Shown here in pieces: positions 1 to 8,469 of a stretch of 38,698 nucleotides of DNA. Position numbers and translations under genes: made by a program. The number at the start of each line of letters is the position of its first letter. The first letter of the stretch is position 1. The stretch is from Bauldia sp. (GTDB taxonomy: Bacteria; Pseudomonadota; Alphaproteobacteria; Rhizobiales; Kaistiaceae), in contig JAGRKZ010000021.1 of NCBI GenBank assembly GCA_020442065.1, forward strand, positions 1-38,698, read 5' to 3'. The notes below the pieces were generated by a model, which ran no database searches, was not told the DNA's origin, and saw nothing but the letters and a program-made list of their open reading frames with translations.

Positions 1-34
1 GCATGTCCTCGGCCCGGTTCCTCCTCGTCTGCGC

Positions 35-1216
35 TCAGCTCGATGAATCGAAGTCGAAATCCGCCGCCGCGCCGGTGTCGACCTTGGCGAGCGTATGGAC
101 GTCGGTCGCACTCCAGCGCGCCACGGCGTGATCGCCGGGCACCACCTTGTCCTTGGCGTAGGCCCGGTCGCTGACATTGGCGACGAAATGGCCATTGGCG
201 ATGTCGAGCGTTACCTTGACGTAACTGCCCTGATACTCGATCGCCGACACCACGCCGGCGATCTCGTTCACGCCTTTGGCCGCGCCATCCTGGCCCTGCT
301 TGGCGAGGCTGACATGGTCACGGCGAATTGCGACCGAGACCGGCTGGCCGACCGTGGCCGCGACACCGTCGGCGGCGACCTCGAACGTTGCACCATCCGC
401 CGACCGTAGCCGGAGGAGATCGCCGGTCCGCCCTTCGACGACGCCGGTGAGCACGTTCTGCCCACCCATGAAGCGGGCGACATAGGGCGTCTTCGGGCGA
501 TCGAAGATCGTCTCGGCGGTGTCGGCCTGATCGATGCGGCCAGTGTCCATGACCACCACCATGTCGGCCAGGGCGATCGCCTCGGGCTGGGTGTGAGTGA
601 CGTGGACGAAGGTGATGCCGAGCTCGGTCTGCAGCTTGCGAAGCTCTCCGCGCATGCGCAGGCGCAGGAACTCGTCGAGCGCCGAGAGCGGCTCGTCGAG
701 GAGAAGAACCTTGGGATTGGTGATCAGCGAGCGGGCGAGAGCGACGCGCTGCTGCTGGCCGCCGGAGAGCTGAGCTGGCATCCGGTTCCTGAACTGGTCG
801 AGCTGGACCCGCGCCAGCATCTCCTCGACCCGCTCGCGCCGCTCGGCTTTGCCGACCCCCCGCATCTTCAGGTAGAAGCCGACATTGTCCGCGATGGTCA
901 GATGCGGGAAGAGCGCATAGCTCTGGAACATCATCGCGGTGCCGCGCTCGACCGGCGACTTGCCGACCACCATCTCGTTGCCGATGTAGATCTGGCCCGA
1001 GGTCGGCGTCTCATGCCCCGCGATCATCCTGAGGATCGTGGTCTTGCCGCAGCCCGACGGCCCCAGCAGGCAACAGTAGGAGCCATGCGGGATTGTCAGG
1101 TTGATGTTCTGCACGGCATAGGCGTTGCCGAACTTCTTGGCGACATCGACCAGCCGGATTTCCCCACTCTTGTCTTGTCCGGCCGATGTCGTGGTTTGCG
1201 CCTGCATGCTGCTCAT
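35..1216 (-). CDS. ABC transporter ATP-binding protein, PotA-like
   Basis: This is the ATPase subunit that powers a polyamine/opine-type ABC importer at the inner face of the cytoplasmic membrane. Of 393 residues, the first 240 or so form the nucleotide-binding domain: Walker A GPSGCGKTT near residue 53, signature LSGGQQQR, Walker B VLLLDEP, and switch histidine in VTHTQPEA. The remaining C-terminal part fits a TOBE_2 regulatory domain. The length is usual for the PotA/FbpC group. The ATG start is 6 nt below the stop of the upstream permease, so it is the last gene of a six-gene minus-strand operon headed by hyuA. The C-terminus ends in an acidic/serine tail (DFDFDSSS). The family assignment is secure. 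The substrate is not; a hydantoin-like compound is inferred from the neighbours only. Confidence 0.93.
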   Translation of the reverse strand: MSSMQAQTTTSAGQDKSGEIRLVDVAKKFGNAYAVQNINLTIPHGSYCCLLGPSGCGKTTILRMIAGHETPTSGQIYIGNEMVVGKSPVERGTAMMFQSYALFPHLTIADNVGFYLKMRGVGKAERRERVEEMLARVQLDQFRNRMPAQLSGGQQQRVALARSLITNPKVLLLDEPLSALDEFLRLRMRGELRKLQTELGITFVHVTHTQPEAIALADMVVVMDTGRIDQADTAETIFDRPKTPYVARFMGGQNVLTGVVEGRTGDLLRLRSADGATFEVAADGVAATVGQPVSVAIRRDHVSLAKQGQDGAAKGVNEIAGVVSAIEYQGSYVKVTLDIANGHFVANVSDRAYAKDKVVPGDHAVARWSATDVHTLAKVDTGAAADFDFDSSS

Positions 1217-1221
1217 AATGG

Positions 1222-2049
1222 TTAGCGGGACCGCCTGCGTTGGATGATGAGGATGGAGGACAGCGAGAGCGCGATGACGATGAAGGACACCACTGTCGTC
1301 ACCGTGCCCAGCGCGTAGAGCGCCGGCGAGGTGACGTTGGTGGTCATGGTCCAGATCTCGAGCGGCAGGGTGTTCTTGCTGCCGACCGTGAGCCAGCTTC
1401 GCGGGAACTCGTCATAGGACAGCGTGAAGCCGAAGAGAGCGACCGCGATGATGCCCGGGAACACGATCGGGATCACCACCGACTTCACGATCTGCCACCT
1501 GCTGGCGCCAAGGTCGTAGGCAGCCTCCTCGTAGGAGGGGTTCAGCCGTCCGAGCACCGCGAACATGACGAGGAGACCGAACGGCACTGCCCAGGACAGA
1601 TGGGCGCCGAGCCCGGACGTGTACCAGCCGGCCGAGAGGCCGAGGTACCGGAAGGTGACCAGAATGCCGATCGACAGGACGAGGCCCGGGACGATCAGAC
1701 TGGCGATCGAGGTGTAGAAGATCGTGCCCGACCCCGGGAAGCGGCGGCGGAAGGCGAAGCCGGCCGTAACCGAGACGAGGACGGTGAGGATCATCACGAT
1801 CAGGGCGAGCGGCAGCGAGCGCGAGAAGGCGCCGACCACGTCGCCGACCCGGCGCGGATTGAACAACTCGTCGAACCACATCAGCGACGGATCGCGAAGC
1901 GGGAAGACCAGCGCCGCCGACGGACCCTGGAACGACAGGATCAGGACCGCGATCATCGGCCCGTAGAGGAAGATGACGAACAGAACGAACAGGGCGGCGA
2001 GGACATAGAACGTCCAGGGCCTCGGCCCGTATGAGTGGGACGACGACAT
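1222..2049 (-). CDS. ABC transporter permease, PotC-like
   Basis: This inner-membrane permease of the binding-protein-dependent importer has 275 residues and about six predicted transmembrane segments, beginning with a long hydrophobic helix around residues 13-40. The cytoplasmic coupling (EAA) loop reads YEEAAYDLGASRW, followed by a hydrophobic helix, which is diagnostic for this superfamily. Its ATG (2047-2049) directly abuts the stop codon of the preceding permease gene (2050-2052) with no gap, which implies translational coupling and 1:1 synthesis. The C-terminus is basic (RRRSR), as expected for a cytoplasmic tail. It pairs with the PotB-like permease and the ATPase next door. Function in transport is well supported; the ligand is not visible. 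Confidence 0.92.
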   Translation of the reverse strand: MSSSHSYGPRPWTFYVLAALFVLFVIFLYGPMIAVLILSFQGPSAALVFPLRDPSLMWFDELFNPRRVGDVVGAFSRSLPLALIVMILTVLVSVTAGFAFRRRFPGSGTIFYTSIASLIVPGLVLSIGILVTFRYLGLSAGWYTSGLGAHLSWAVPFGLLVMFAVLGRLNPSYEEAAYDLGASRWQIVKSVVIPIVFPGIIAVALFGFTLSYDEFPRSWLTVGSKNTLPLEIWTMTTNVTSPALYALGTVTTVVSFIVIALSLSSILIIQRRRSR

Positions 2050-2931
2050 CTACCTCACCAGCTCCTTTCGGACGTCGACCAGGCGGAAGATCGAGAAAGC
2101 AATCAGCATGACGACGACGAGGAGGATCACGGCATTGGCAGCCGCCCTCGGATAATTCAGGAACTGGAGATCGTTGAACATGCCCGAGGTGGCCGACCCC
2201 GAGAGGCCGCCGCTCATGACCGAGACCACGAAGAAGTCGCCCATGACCAGGGTGACCACAAACAGCGCACCCAGCGCTATGCCGGTCTTGGACAGCGGCA
2301 GAACCACGTTCCAGACGACGCCCCAGCGGGTGGCCCCGGCGTCGATGGCGGCCTCAAGCAGCGACTTGTCGATCCGGGCCATGGAATTGAAGATCGGCAC
2401 GATCATGAACAGGGTGAAGAGGTGGACGTAGGCGACCACCACGGAAAAATCGGAATAGAGGAGCCAGTCGAGCGGCTCGGCGATGATGCCGGTGTCGATG
2501 AGGGCGGTGTTGATCAACCCCTCCCTCCCCAGCACCGGGCGCCAGGAGATCATGCGGATGATGTTCGACGTCCAGAACGGGACGGTGCAGACCAGAAACA
2601 GCCCGATTGCCGTCAACAGGTTGCGGACGTGGAAGACGAGGAAATAGGCGATCCAGAAGCCGAGCACGAAGGTGATGACGAGGACGATCACCGTGAACTT
2701 CAGCGTCGATCCGTAGAGCGACCAGGTGGTCGGGTTGGTGAGGAGATCGATGTAGTTCTTGAAGGTGAATTGCGGGACGATGCCGACCAGCATCTGGTAG
2801 CGGAAGAAACTGACGAGGACGACGAGCGCCACAGGCACGACGAAGAACAGGAGCATCACGACCGTGAGCGGCGTAACCTGAAGATAGGTCGAGAGCAGCG
2901 ACTTCCTGTTCGCGTCCGTCCCGGCGTTCAT
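2050..2931 (-). CDS. ABC transporter permease, PotB-like
   Basis: This is the first permease of the importer, 293 residues with about six transmembrane helices. The EAA coupling motif is LLEAAIDAGATRWGVV in the C-terminal half. I chose the ATG at 2931 over a TTG two codons upstream because an AGGGA Shine-Dalgarno-like stretch precedes it and the residues around it look like an ordinary cytoplasmic N-terminus. The gene lies 72 nt below the binding-protein gene, and that gap contains a strong hairpin (2966-2988). The next permease begins at the very next base after its stop. It forms a heterodimer with the PotC-like subunit by family analogy. Confidence 0.92.
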   Translation of the reverse strand: MNAGTDANRKSLLSTYLQVTPLTVVMLLFFVVPVALVVLVSFFRYQMLVGIVPQFTFKNYIDLLTNPTTWSLYGSTLKFTVIVLVITFVLGFWIAYFLVFHVRNLLTAIGLFLVCTVPFWTSNIIRMISWRPVLGREGLINTALIDTGIIAEPLDWLLYSDFSVVVAYVHLFTLFMIVPIFNSMARIDKSLLEAAIDAGATRWGVVWNVVLPLSKTGIALGALFVVTLVMGDFFVVSVMSGGLSGSATSGMFNDLQFLNYPRAAANAVILLVVVMLIAFSIFRLVDVRKELVR

Positions 2932-2965
2932 TCCCAAGTTCCCTGCTTACGGCCGTGATGGGTGA

Positions 2966-2988
2966 AGAGCGGCGGAGGCCGCCGCTCT
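2966..2988 (-). promoter_or_regulatory. intercistronic hairpin below the binding-protein gene
   Basis: A perfect 10-bp GC-rich inverted repeat (AGAGCGGCGG at 2966-2975, CCGCCGCTCT at 2979-2988) encloses a 3-nt loop in the gap between the solute-binding-protein stop and the permease start. No T-tract follows on the minus strand, so it is unlikely to be a full terminator. In ABC-importer operons such hairpins commonly protect the upstream mRNA and lower expression of downstream permeases. That role is inferred here; the structure itself is directly visible. Confidence 0.75.
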
Positions 2989-3003
2989 CCGGTATGAATG
3001 CCG

Positions 3004-4287
3004 CTAGGCGGCGTTGAACTCGTTCCACTTGGCGAAGAGGAACTCGGCCTCGTCCATCAGGTTGTTCCAGACGCCGACCTTGGAGAAGCGCTCCTCGTAG
3101 GAGCCACCATCGCGGATCTCGCCGGCGGAGTTGGTCTTCTCGCCGGTCGGGCTGGTGATGTCGGCAGTCGCCGCCTTGCCCTCGTAGAAGAAGCCCCACT
3201 CGTTCTCGTTAAGGAAGTTCTTCGCCATCTCGGGCACCGAGATGTAGTAGCCCTGCTTGGCGATGAAGCCGCCGACCCAGCCCGAGATGTACCAGTTGAG
3301 ATACTCATAGGCGGCGTCGAGCTTGATGCCTTCGAGGTGGCTCATCAGGGCGAGGCCGTTGCCCCAGCCGCGGTAGCCTTCCTCGAGCGGCTGGTAGACG
3401 CAATTGATGCCCTGGGTGCGGACCGCCGTAACGGCCGGCGACCACATCGACTGAATCACCACCTCGCCGGCGGCCATCAGGTTCACCGACTCGTCGAAGG
3501 TGTTCCACAGGGCGCGCCAGTGGCCCGCCTTCTTGAGCTCGATGAGCTTGGCGATGGTCTGGCTGAGCTCATCCTGCGTCGGGTTGCCCTTGTCGCCGTA
3601 CTTGACGAAGCCGGCCGACTCGCACGCCATGATCGCATCCATGATCCCGATCGTCGGGATGTTCTGGATCGCCGCCTTGCCCTTGAACTCGTCCGACAGC
3701 AGGTCGCCCCACTTGGTGATCGGCCGGTTGATCAGGTCGGGGCGGATGCCGAGCGTGTCGGCGTTGTAGACGCCGGGCAGGAACGTCGCCCACTCAGTGG
3801 GGCCATCATGGAACGAGGTGCCGTCGATGGCGTCGCGATACATGAACTCGAACGGCGAGTCGCCTTCGCGCGACACGGGCTTCCCGGCAAACGTGCCCTG
3901 CGTGTAGAGGGGGGTGATCTTGTCCCAGAGCGCGATCTTCTTGGGGTCGACCGCCTGGGTGACGCCGGCCGGCACGAACACCTTGGTCTGCCAGATTTCC
4001 GCGTCCGCGATGTCGATAGAGTTCGGGTCCTGGATCATGCGGTTGGTCAGGCCCGGGTGATCGACGACCGACATCTCGACCTTGAAGCCGAGGTCGAGCG
4101 TCGCCTGGCGCGCGATGTCGGCCAGCGTCGAGTAGGACATGCCGGTGTGATTGATGGTCACGTCCTTGAGGTTTTGCGCCCAGACCGTGGGGAATCCGGT
4201 GACCGCCGTCGCGCCGGCAATGGCCGCCCCGCCTTTGAGAACCGCACGCCGAGAAACCGACTTCTTCAGAAGCTTTTCTGCCTTCAT
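3004..4287 (-). CDS. ABC transporter solute-binding protein with Tat signal (PotD-like)
   Basis: This periplasmic receptor of the importer has 427 residues. The N-terminus carries a twin-arginine signal (SRRAVLK near residue 12, then a moderately hydrophobic Ala/Gly-rich segment, cleavage probably after VWA near residue 37), so it should be exported folded by the Tat system. The mature part looks like the extracellular solute-binding family 1/PotD group, with a ligand-pocket-rich C-terminal half (for example YRGWGNG and EYLNWYISGW). It is the third gene of the hyuAB operon, 83 nt below hyuB, and is followed by an intercistronic hairpin, a pattern typical of a receptor made in excess. The Trp/Tyr-rich sequence suits a cationic or aromatic-caged small ligand, but the ligand cannot be read from sequence. 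Confidence 0.9.
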   Translation of the reverse strand: MKAEKLLKKSVSRRAVLKGGAAIAGATAVTGFPTVWAQNLKDVTINHTGMSYSTLADIARQATLDLGFKVEMSVVDHPGLTNRMIQDPNSIDIADAEIWQTKVFVPAGVTQAVDPKKIALWDKITPLYTQGTFAGKPVSREGDSPFEFMYRDAIDGTSFHDGPTEWATFLPGVYNADTLGIRPDLINRPITKWGDLLSDEFKGKAAIQNIPTIGIMDAIMACESAGFVKYGDKGNPTQDELSQTIAKLIELKKAGHWRALWNTFDESVNLMAAGEVVIQSMWSPAVTAVRTQGINCVYQPLEEGYRGWGNGLALMSHLEGIKLDAAYEYLNWYISGWVGGFIAKQGYYISVPEMAKNFLNENEWGFFYEGKAATADITSPTGEKTNSAGEIRDGGSYEERFSKVGVWNNLMDEAEFLFAKWNEFNAA

Positions 4288-4370
4288 TTCCGTGTTCCCT
4301 TCTCCCTGCGTTACCGAGCTTACTGTTCCTGATGTCGCATCTTGAGTCCCCGTCGCCGGGGCGCCGCGAC

Positions 4371-6149
4371 CTATGAGGCCCTCATCGTAGCCCTCAGCGC
4401 GCTCGTCGCCTCCCTATCGAGCGCCCATCCGTAGCCGTCGTCAACCTCGCGCAGCGCGACGCCATACGCGCTCCGCGCGTGGTCGACGTCGATGAAGCCG
4501 TCGAGGACGTCGTCCAAAACCTTGCCAGGATCCCGCTCCAGCGGGTCCCCGTAGCCTCCGCCGGCCGGCGAATAGTAGGTGATGACGTCGCCGACCTCGG
4601 TCCTCAGCCCGGAGAACTTGGCCGGCTGATAGAGGATTTCGCCCGTGGCGGTCTTGTTGAGCTCGACCTTGCCGCAGTGCCCGGGCTGGCCGCCGAAGAT
4701 GCCCCACGGCACGTCCTCGTTGCGATCGGATTCGTGGGTCATGTAGCCGGGCGTCAGGTAGCGCTGCGATTTCACCACGCCGGCGCCGCCGCGGAACTTG
4801 CCGGCGCCCGGAGGGACGTCATCGCGGACCTCGTAGCGGTCGCAGATCAGCGGCAGGTGCATGCCGAGATCTTCGAGCGGGTTGTTGCGCGTGTTGCGCA
4901 TCAGCTCCTCGATCGTGTCGGGACCGTCGGAGAGCGGACGGCCGCCCATGGCCGCCTCATTCACCTCGAGAAACACCCAGTAGTCGCCGCTCGGCCGGAC
5001 GCCCGAATAGGCGGCAAAGGACAGCACCGCGGCATTGCCCGCGGTGCACTTGTCGGGGAGCACCGGCGCAAGCGCCTTGATGATCAGGTCGACGACCCGC
5101 TGGATCTGGCTGAACCGCGCCTCGGCCGCGGCCGGGGCGATCGGGTTGAAGATGCAGCCTAGCGGTGCGGTCACCCTGACCGGGCGGAACGACCCCTCGT
5201 TCTGCGGGATGTATTCGGCATGGGTGTAGGTGTCGAGGAGAAGCGCCCGGAAGGCGAAATAGCACGCGACCTTGGTCGATCCCTCGAACGGCACGTTGAA
5301 GGCGGTCGGCACCTGCGGCGACGATCCGGTGAGATCGACCTCGACGCCGTCGCCACGCACGCGCACCGTGACCTTGATCGGCAGGTGGACACCCCGGTTC
5401 CGGCCATCGTCGTCGAGAAAGCCCTCGGCGACGTAATCGCCGTCGGGGATGCTCGCGATCTCGCGGCGGAGCATGCCCTCGGTGTAGTCCATGAGCTGCC
5501 GGGTCGCCTGGAGCACCGTGTCCTTGCCGTAGGTGGCCATCAGCTCCTGGAAGCGCTGCACGCCGAGTTCGGCCGAGGCGATCTGCGCTTCGAGGTCGCC
5601 CATCACCAGCCCCGGCACCCGCGTATTGTCGCGGACGTACTTCCACAGCCATTCGTTGCGGACGCCGGCCTCATAGAGCTTGAGGCCGTTGAGCAGCATC
5701 CCCTCGGCGTACATGTCCGGGATGTCGATGACGAGGCCGGGCGTCGCGGCGCCGATGTCGACGTGATGCGCGGTATTGGCCGAGAAGCCGACCAGTTCGC
5801 CCTCGAAGAACACCGGCATGACGATCGCGATGTCCGGCGAGTGGCTGGCGCCGAAATAGGGGTGGTTGTGGATGACGCAGTCGCCCGGCTTCCACCCATC
5901 GAGCGGCACGGTCTTCTCGATGCCGCGGAGATAGCCCGGCAGCGAGCCGAAGCCGATATGCATCGGCGTCGAATCCGATTCGCACAGCGTGTTGAAGTCG
6001 CGGTCGAACAGACCGGCGCCGAGGTCCTGGCTCTCGCGGATGATGGAGGAGTAGCTCATCCGGTAGAGCACGTTCCCCATCTGCTCGGCGATCGAATGCA
6101 GCGCGCCGCCGATGACCTGCAAGGAGATGGGGTCGACGTCCTCTGCCAT
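4371..6149 (-). CDS. hyuB: hydantoinase B / oxoprolinase family subunit
   Basis: This is the B subunit of an ATP-dependent amidohydrolase or carboxylase of the HyuA/HyuB family (N-methylhydantoinase, 5-oxoprolinase, acetophenone carboxylase). The family shares a fold but not one reaction. The 592 residues match the usual length. Family-typical stretches include an N-terminal DPISLQVI segment, SMHIGFG-like and HNHPYFGASHSPD motifs near residues 80-110, NTAHHVDIG near residue 130, and a Gly-rich C-terminus with PAGGGYGDP. The ATG start overlaps the hyuA stop as TGATG, so the two subunits are translationally coupled; a GTG one codon earlier is the alternative. The neighbouring carbamoyl-type amidohydrolase makes a hydantoin-opening role more likely than a carboxylase role, but this is inference. 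Confidence 0.92.
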   Translation of the reverse strand: MAEDVDPISLQVIGGALHSIAEQMGNVLYRMSYSSIIRESQDLGAGLFDRDFNTLCESDSTPMHIGFGSLPGYLRGIEKTVPLDGWKPGDCVIHNHPYFGASHSPDIAIVMPVFFEGELVGFSANTAHHVDIGAATPGLVIDIPDMYAEGMLLNGLKLYEAGVRNEWLWKYVRDNTRVPGLVMGDLEAQIASAELGVQRFQELMATYGKDTVLQATRQLMDYTEGMLRREIASIPDGDYVAEGFLDDDGRNRGVHLPIKVTVRVRGDGVEVDLTGSSPQVPTAFNVPFEGSTKVACYFAFRALLLDTYTHAEYIPQNEGSFRPVRVTAPLGCIFNPIAPAAAEARFSQIQRVVDLIIKALAPVLPDKCTAGNAAVLSFAAYSGVRPSGDYWVFLEVNEAAMGGRPLSDGPDTIEELMRNTRNNPLEDLGMHLPLICDRYEVRDDVPPGAGKFRGGAGVVKSQRYLTPGYMTHESDRNEDVPWGIFGGQPGHCGKVELNKTATGEILYQPAKFSGLRTEVGDVITYYSPAGGGYGDPLERDPGKVLDDVLDGFIDVDHARSAYGVALREVDDGYGWALDREATSALRATMRAS

Positions 6150-8242
6150 CACCGCCCCCCTTCCTTGCTGATCAGCATGTCGCCGTAGGCCTTGACCGCC
6201 GCGACATAACCCGGCGGCACGATCGTCGTGGAATTGTGCTGGACGACCAGCGCCGGTCCCTCGATCGTATCGTCGGCGAGCAGCCTGGCGCGGAGATAGC
6301 GGGGCGTCTCGCGCGCCTCACCATCGTCGAAGACCGTCCGCCGCGTGTAGAGCCGCGCGTCGTCGGGATTGCGCCGTCCGCCGGTGGCGAGCTTCGGCAG
6401 CGCCATAGTCTCCACCATCGCGGTGGCGACCAGACGCAGCGTCACCAGTTCGCACGACTGGTCGCGGAAGGCGTGGCCGTAGACCTTCTTGTGGACGTTG
6501 AAGAAGTCGTCCATCACCGCGCTCGCGCTCGCCGCGTTGAGCGGGCCGGCGGGAATGTCGACGCGCAGCTCGAAGCCCTGGCCGAGATAGCGGCACTCGC
6601 CGACCTGGCGGAACCGGCGCTGGCTCTCCGGCACGCCGTCGGCTTCGAGCTGGCGATGGGCGCGGGCGATCAGGTCGTCGAGAATGGCGGTGACGCGCGC
6701 GAATTCCTCCTCGCTCGCCTTGTCGAGGACGATGAGCGTCGAGTGCGTGTATTCGTACTGGAGGTCGGTGACCAGCAGGCCGGTCGCGGCGGTGATGCCG
6801 GGGTGGACTGGCGAGATCACGTCACGGGCGAAGATCGCCTCGGCCAGCGACACCGCATGGAGCGGCCCGGCGCCGCCGAAGCCCATCAGCGTGAAGTTGC
6901 GCGGGTCGACGCCCTTGGCGACCGAGTTGGCGTTGATGGCCAGCGCCATGTTGTTGTTGACGATCCGGAGGATGCCGAGGGCGGCCTGGTCGAGCGTCAG
7001 CCCGAGCGGCGCGGCGATGTGCTCGCGGATCGCCTGCTCCGAGAGCGACGCATCGATCGCGAGGTCGCCGCCGAGGAAATGCTCGGGATCGAGCCGGCCG
7101 AGCACCACCTGGGCGTCGGTGACCGTCGGTTCGGTCCCGCCCTTGCCGTAGCAGGCGGGGCCCGGCTCGGCGCCGGCCGAGCGAGGCCCGACCCGGAAGG
7201 CGCCGCCGGGATCGATATAGGCGATGGAGCCGCCGCCGGCGCCGATGGCGTCGATGTCGATCATCGGCACCAGCACCGGGAGGCCGGCGACCTCGGTGTC
7301 GCGGGGGTTCTTGATGCGGAGCTCGCCGTCCTCGATCACCGAAATGTCGGCCGACGTGCCGCCGATGTCGATGGTGATGATCTTGTCCTTGCCGCAGTGC
7401 TCGCCGGTCCAGCGGCCGCCGATGACGCCGCCGGCGGGACCGGAGAGAAGAAGGCCGATCGGCAGATCGATGGCGCTCTCGACCGTCGAGATGCCGCCGT
7501 TCGACTGCATGACGCGGACCATGGCGCGGATGCCGCTGGCGGTGAGCCGGCCCTCAAGGTTCCTGAGGTAGTTCGCCGTCTTCGGACCGATATAGGCGTT
7601 CATCGCGGCGCTGGAGAAGCGCTCGTATTCGCGGATCGAATTGACCACGTCCGACGAGCAGCTGACGAAGGCGTCGGGCAGGGTCGCGGTGACGATCTCC
7701 TTCGCCCGCTGTTCGTGCTCGTTGTTGAGGAACGAGAACAGGAAGGCGACGATCACCGCATCGAGGCCGCGCTTGGCGAACAGCTCCGCGGCGCGCTTGA
7801 CCTCGTCGATGTCGAGCGGCACCTCGACCCGGCCGTCGGGCGGCATGATGCGCTCGCTCACCACGATACGGTTGCGGCGCTTGACCAGCGGCTTCGACTG
7901 CCACGGCACATCGAACTGGAGGGAGAAATTGTGCGGCCGCTTGTGGCGGGCCATGTGGAGGATGTCGCGGAAGCCGCGGGTGGTGATCATGCCGACTTCG
8001 GCGCCGGCCCGCTCGATCACCATGTTGGTCGCGACCGTGGTGCCGTGAAAGACGGCATCGATGTCGCCCGGTGCGACGCCGGCAAGACCGCAGACCTTGA
8101 GGATGCCGTCGACCACCGCCTCGGACTGGTCATGCGGCGTGCTCGGCACCTTGGTGACCACGACCTGCCGCTGGCCGTCGCCGCGACGCTCGAGAACGAT
8201 GTCGGTGAAGGTGCCGCCGACGTCGACGCCGACCCGGATCAT
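6149..8242 (-). CDS. hyuA: hydantoinase A / oxoprolinase family subunit
   Basis: This is the ATP-binding A subunit, 697 residues, partner of HyuB. The N-terminus IRVGVDVGGTFTD is the phosphate-1 motif of the ASKHA (actin/hexokinase-like) fold, followed by VFHGTTVATN, the central SGPAGGVIGG with IDIGGTSADIS near residues 270-310, and GFGGAGPLHA near residue 460. I placed the start at the ATG at 8242 because the family begins exactly at this MIRVGVDVGG and a GGAG ribosome-binding site lies 8 nt upstream; the frame stays open for 23 more codons but those residues are not family-like. It is the first gene of the six-gene operon, divergent from a LysR gene, with a shared operator and a possible leader ORF in between. 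It would phosphorylate or activate the substrate carbonyl for attack, by family knowledge. Confidence 0.93.
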   Translation of the reverse strand: MIRVGVDVGGTFTDIVLERRGDGQRQVVVTKVPSTPHDQSEAVVDGILKVCGLAGVAPGDIDAVFHGTTVATNMVIERAGAEVGMITTRGFRDILHMARHKRPHNFSLQFDVPWQSKPLVKRRNRIVVSERIMPPDGRVEVPLDIDEVKRAAELFAKRGLDAVIVAFLFSFLNNEHEQRAKEIVTATLPDAFVSCSSDVVNSIREYERFSSAAMNAYIGPKTANYLRNLEGRLTASGIRAMVRVMQSNGGISTVESAIDLPIGLLLSGPAGGVIGGRWTGEHCGKDKIITIDIGGTSADISVIEDGELRIKNPRDTEVAGLPVLVPMIDIDAIGAGGGSIAYIDPGGAFRVGPRSAGAEPGPACYGKGGTEPTVTDAQVVLGRLDPEHFLGGDLAIDASLSEQAIREHIAAPLGLTLDQAALGILRIVNNNMALAINANSVAKGVDPRNFTLMGFGGAGPLHAVSLAEAIFARDVISPVHPGITAATGLLVTDLQYEYTHSTLIVLDKASEEEFARVTAILDDLIARAHRQLEADGVPESQRRFRQVGECRYLGQGFELRVDIPAGPLNAASASAVMDDFFNVHKKVYGHAFRDQSCELVTLRLVATAMVETMALPKLATGGRRNPDDARLYTRRTVFDDGEARETPRYLRARLLADDTIEGPALVVQHNSTTIVPPGYVAAVKAYGDMLISKEGGR

Positions 8243-8347
8243 GTCGTCGTCTCCGGACCGGCGGAGCGCTCCGCCGTCATTCTGGGCATGAAATCCAGCT
8301 CGCAACCACACCCCGTCGCGCGAGTCTGGGAAACAAGGACCAATCCA

Positions 8348-8377
8348 TTAATCCGATAGTCGTCCAGCCTCAAACAC
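8348..8377 (-). CDS. possible 9-codon leader ORF upstream of hyuA
   Basis: A GTG codon at 8377 is preceded at 7-nt spacing by a perfect AGGAG (8385-8389) and opens a nine-codon frame (MFEAGRLSD, then TAA at 8348-8350). It lies between the predicted hyuA promoter and hyuA. Such a good ribosome-binding site ahead of so short a frame suggests a leader peptide or a relic start. It may equally be chance. No attenuator structure was recognised below it. Confidence 0.3.
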   Translation of the reverse strand: MFEAGRLSD

Positions 8378-8399
8378 GGCTTTTCTCCTGTTGATCCCG

Positions 8400-8428
8400 A
8401 GCCTAGACACTCGGCGCGCGAATGTGAA
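8400..8428 (-). promoter_or_regulatory. predicted promoter of the hyuAB-ABC operon
   Basis: On the minus strand there is a TTCACA -35 box (8423-8428), a 17-nt spacer and a weak TAGGCT -10 box (8400-8405). The predicted start of transcription, about 8393, places the centre of the LysR operator (8458) at -65, the classical recognition-site position for LysR activators. The poor -10 box fits an activator-dependent promoter. The geometry is seen; promoter activity is inferred. Confidence 0.4.
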
Positions 8429-8446
8429 ATAACCTTTCTGGAAGCA

Positions 8447-8469
8447 ATTGATGTATTCTGTGTATCAAT
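8447..8469. promoter_or_regulatory. LysR-type operator ATTGAT-N11-ATCAAT (copy 1)
   Basis: Perfect 6-bp arms ATTGAT (8447-8452) and ATCAAT (8464-8469) are separated by 11 nt, containing the canonical T-N11-A core. The same arms and spacing recur at 10194-10216. The site abuts the ATG of the LysR gene on the plus strand, so binding should block that gene's own transcription (autorepression) while activating hyuA on the other strand. Confidence 0.7.

Noticed and set aside
6236-8359. 707-codon plus-strand frame opposite hyuA
   Set aside because: Third-position GC bias of hyuA produces an Asp/Arg/His-rich antisense frame; hyuA itself has full family motifs.
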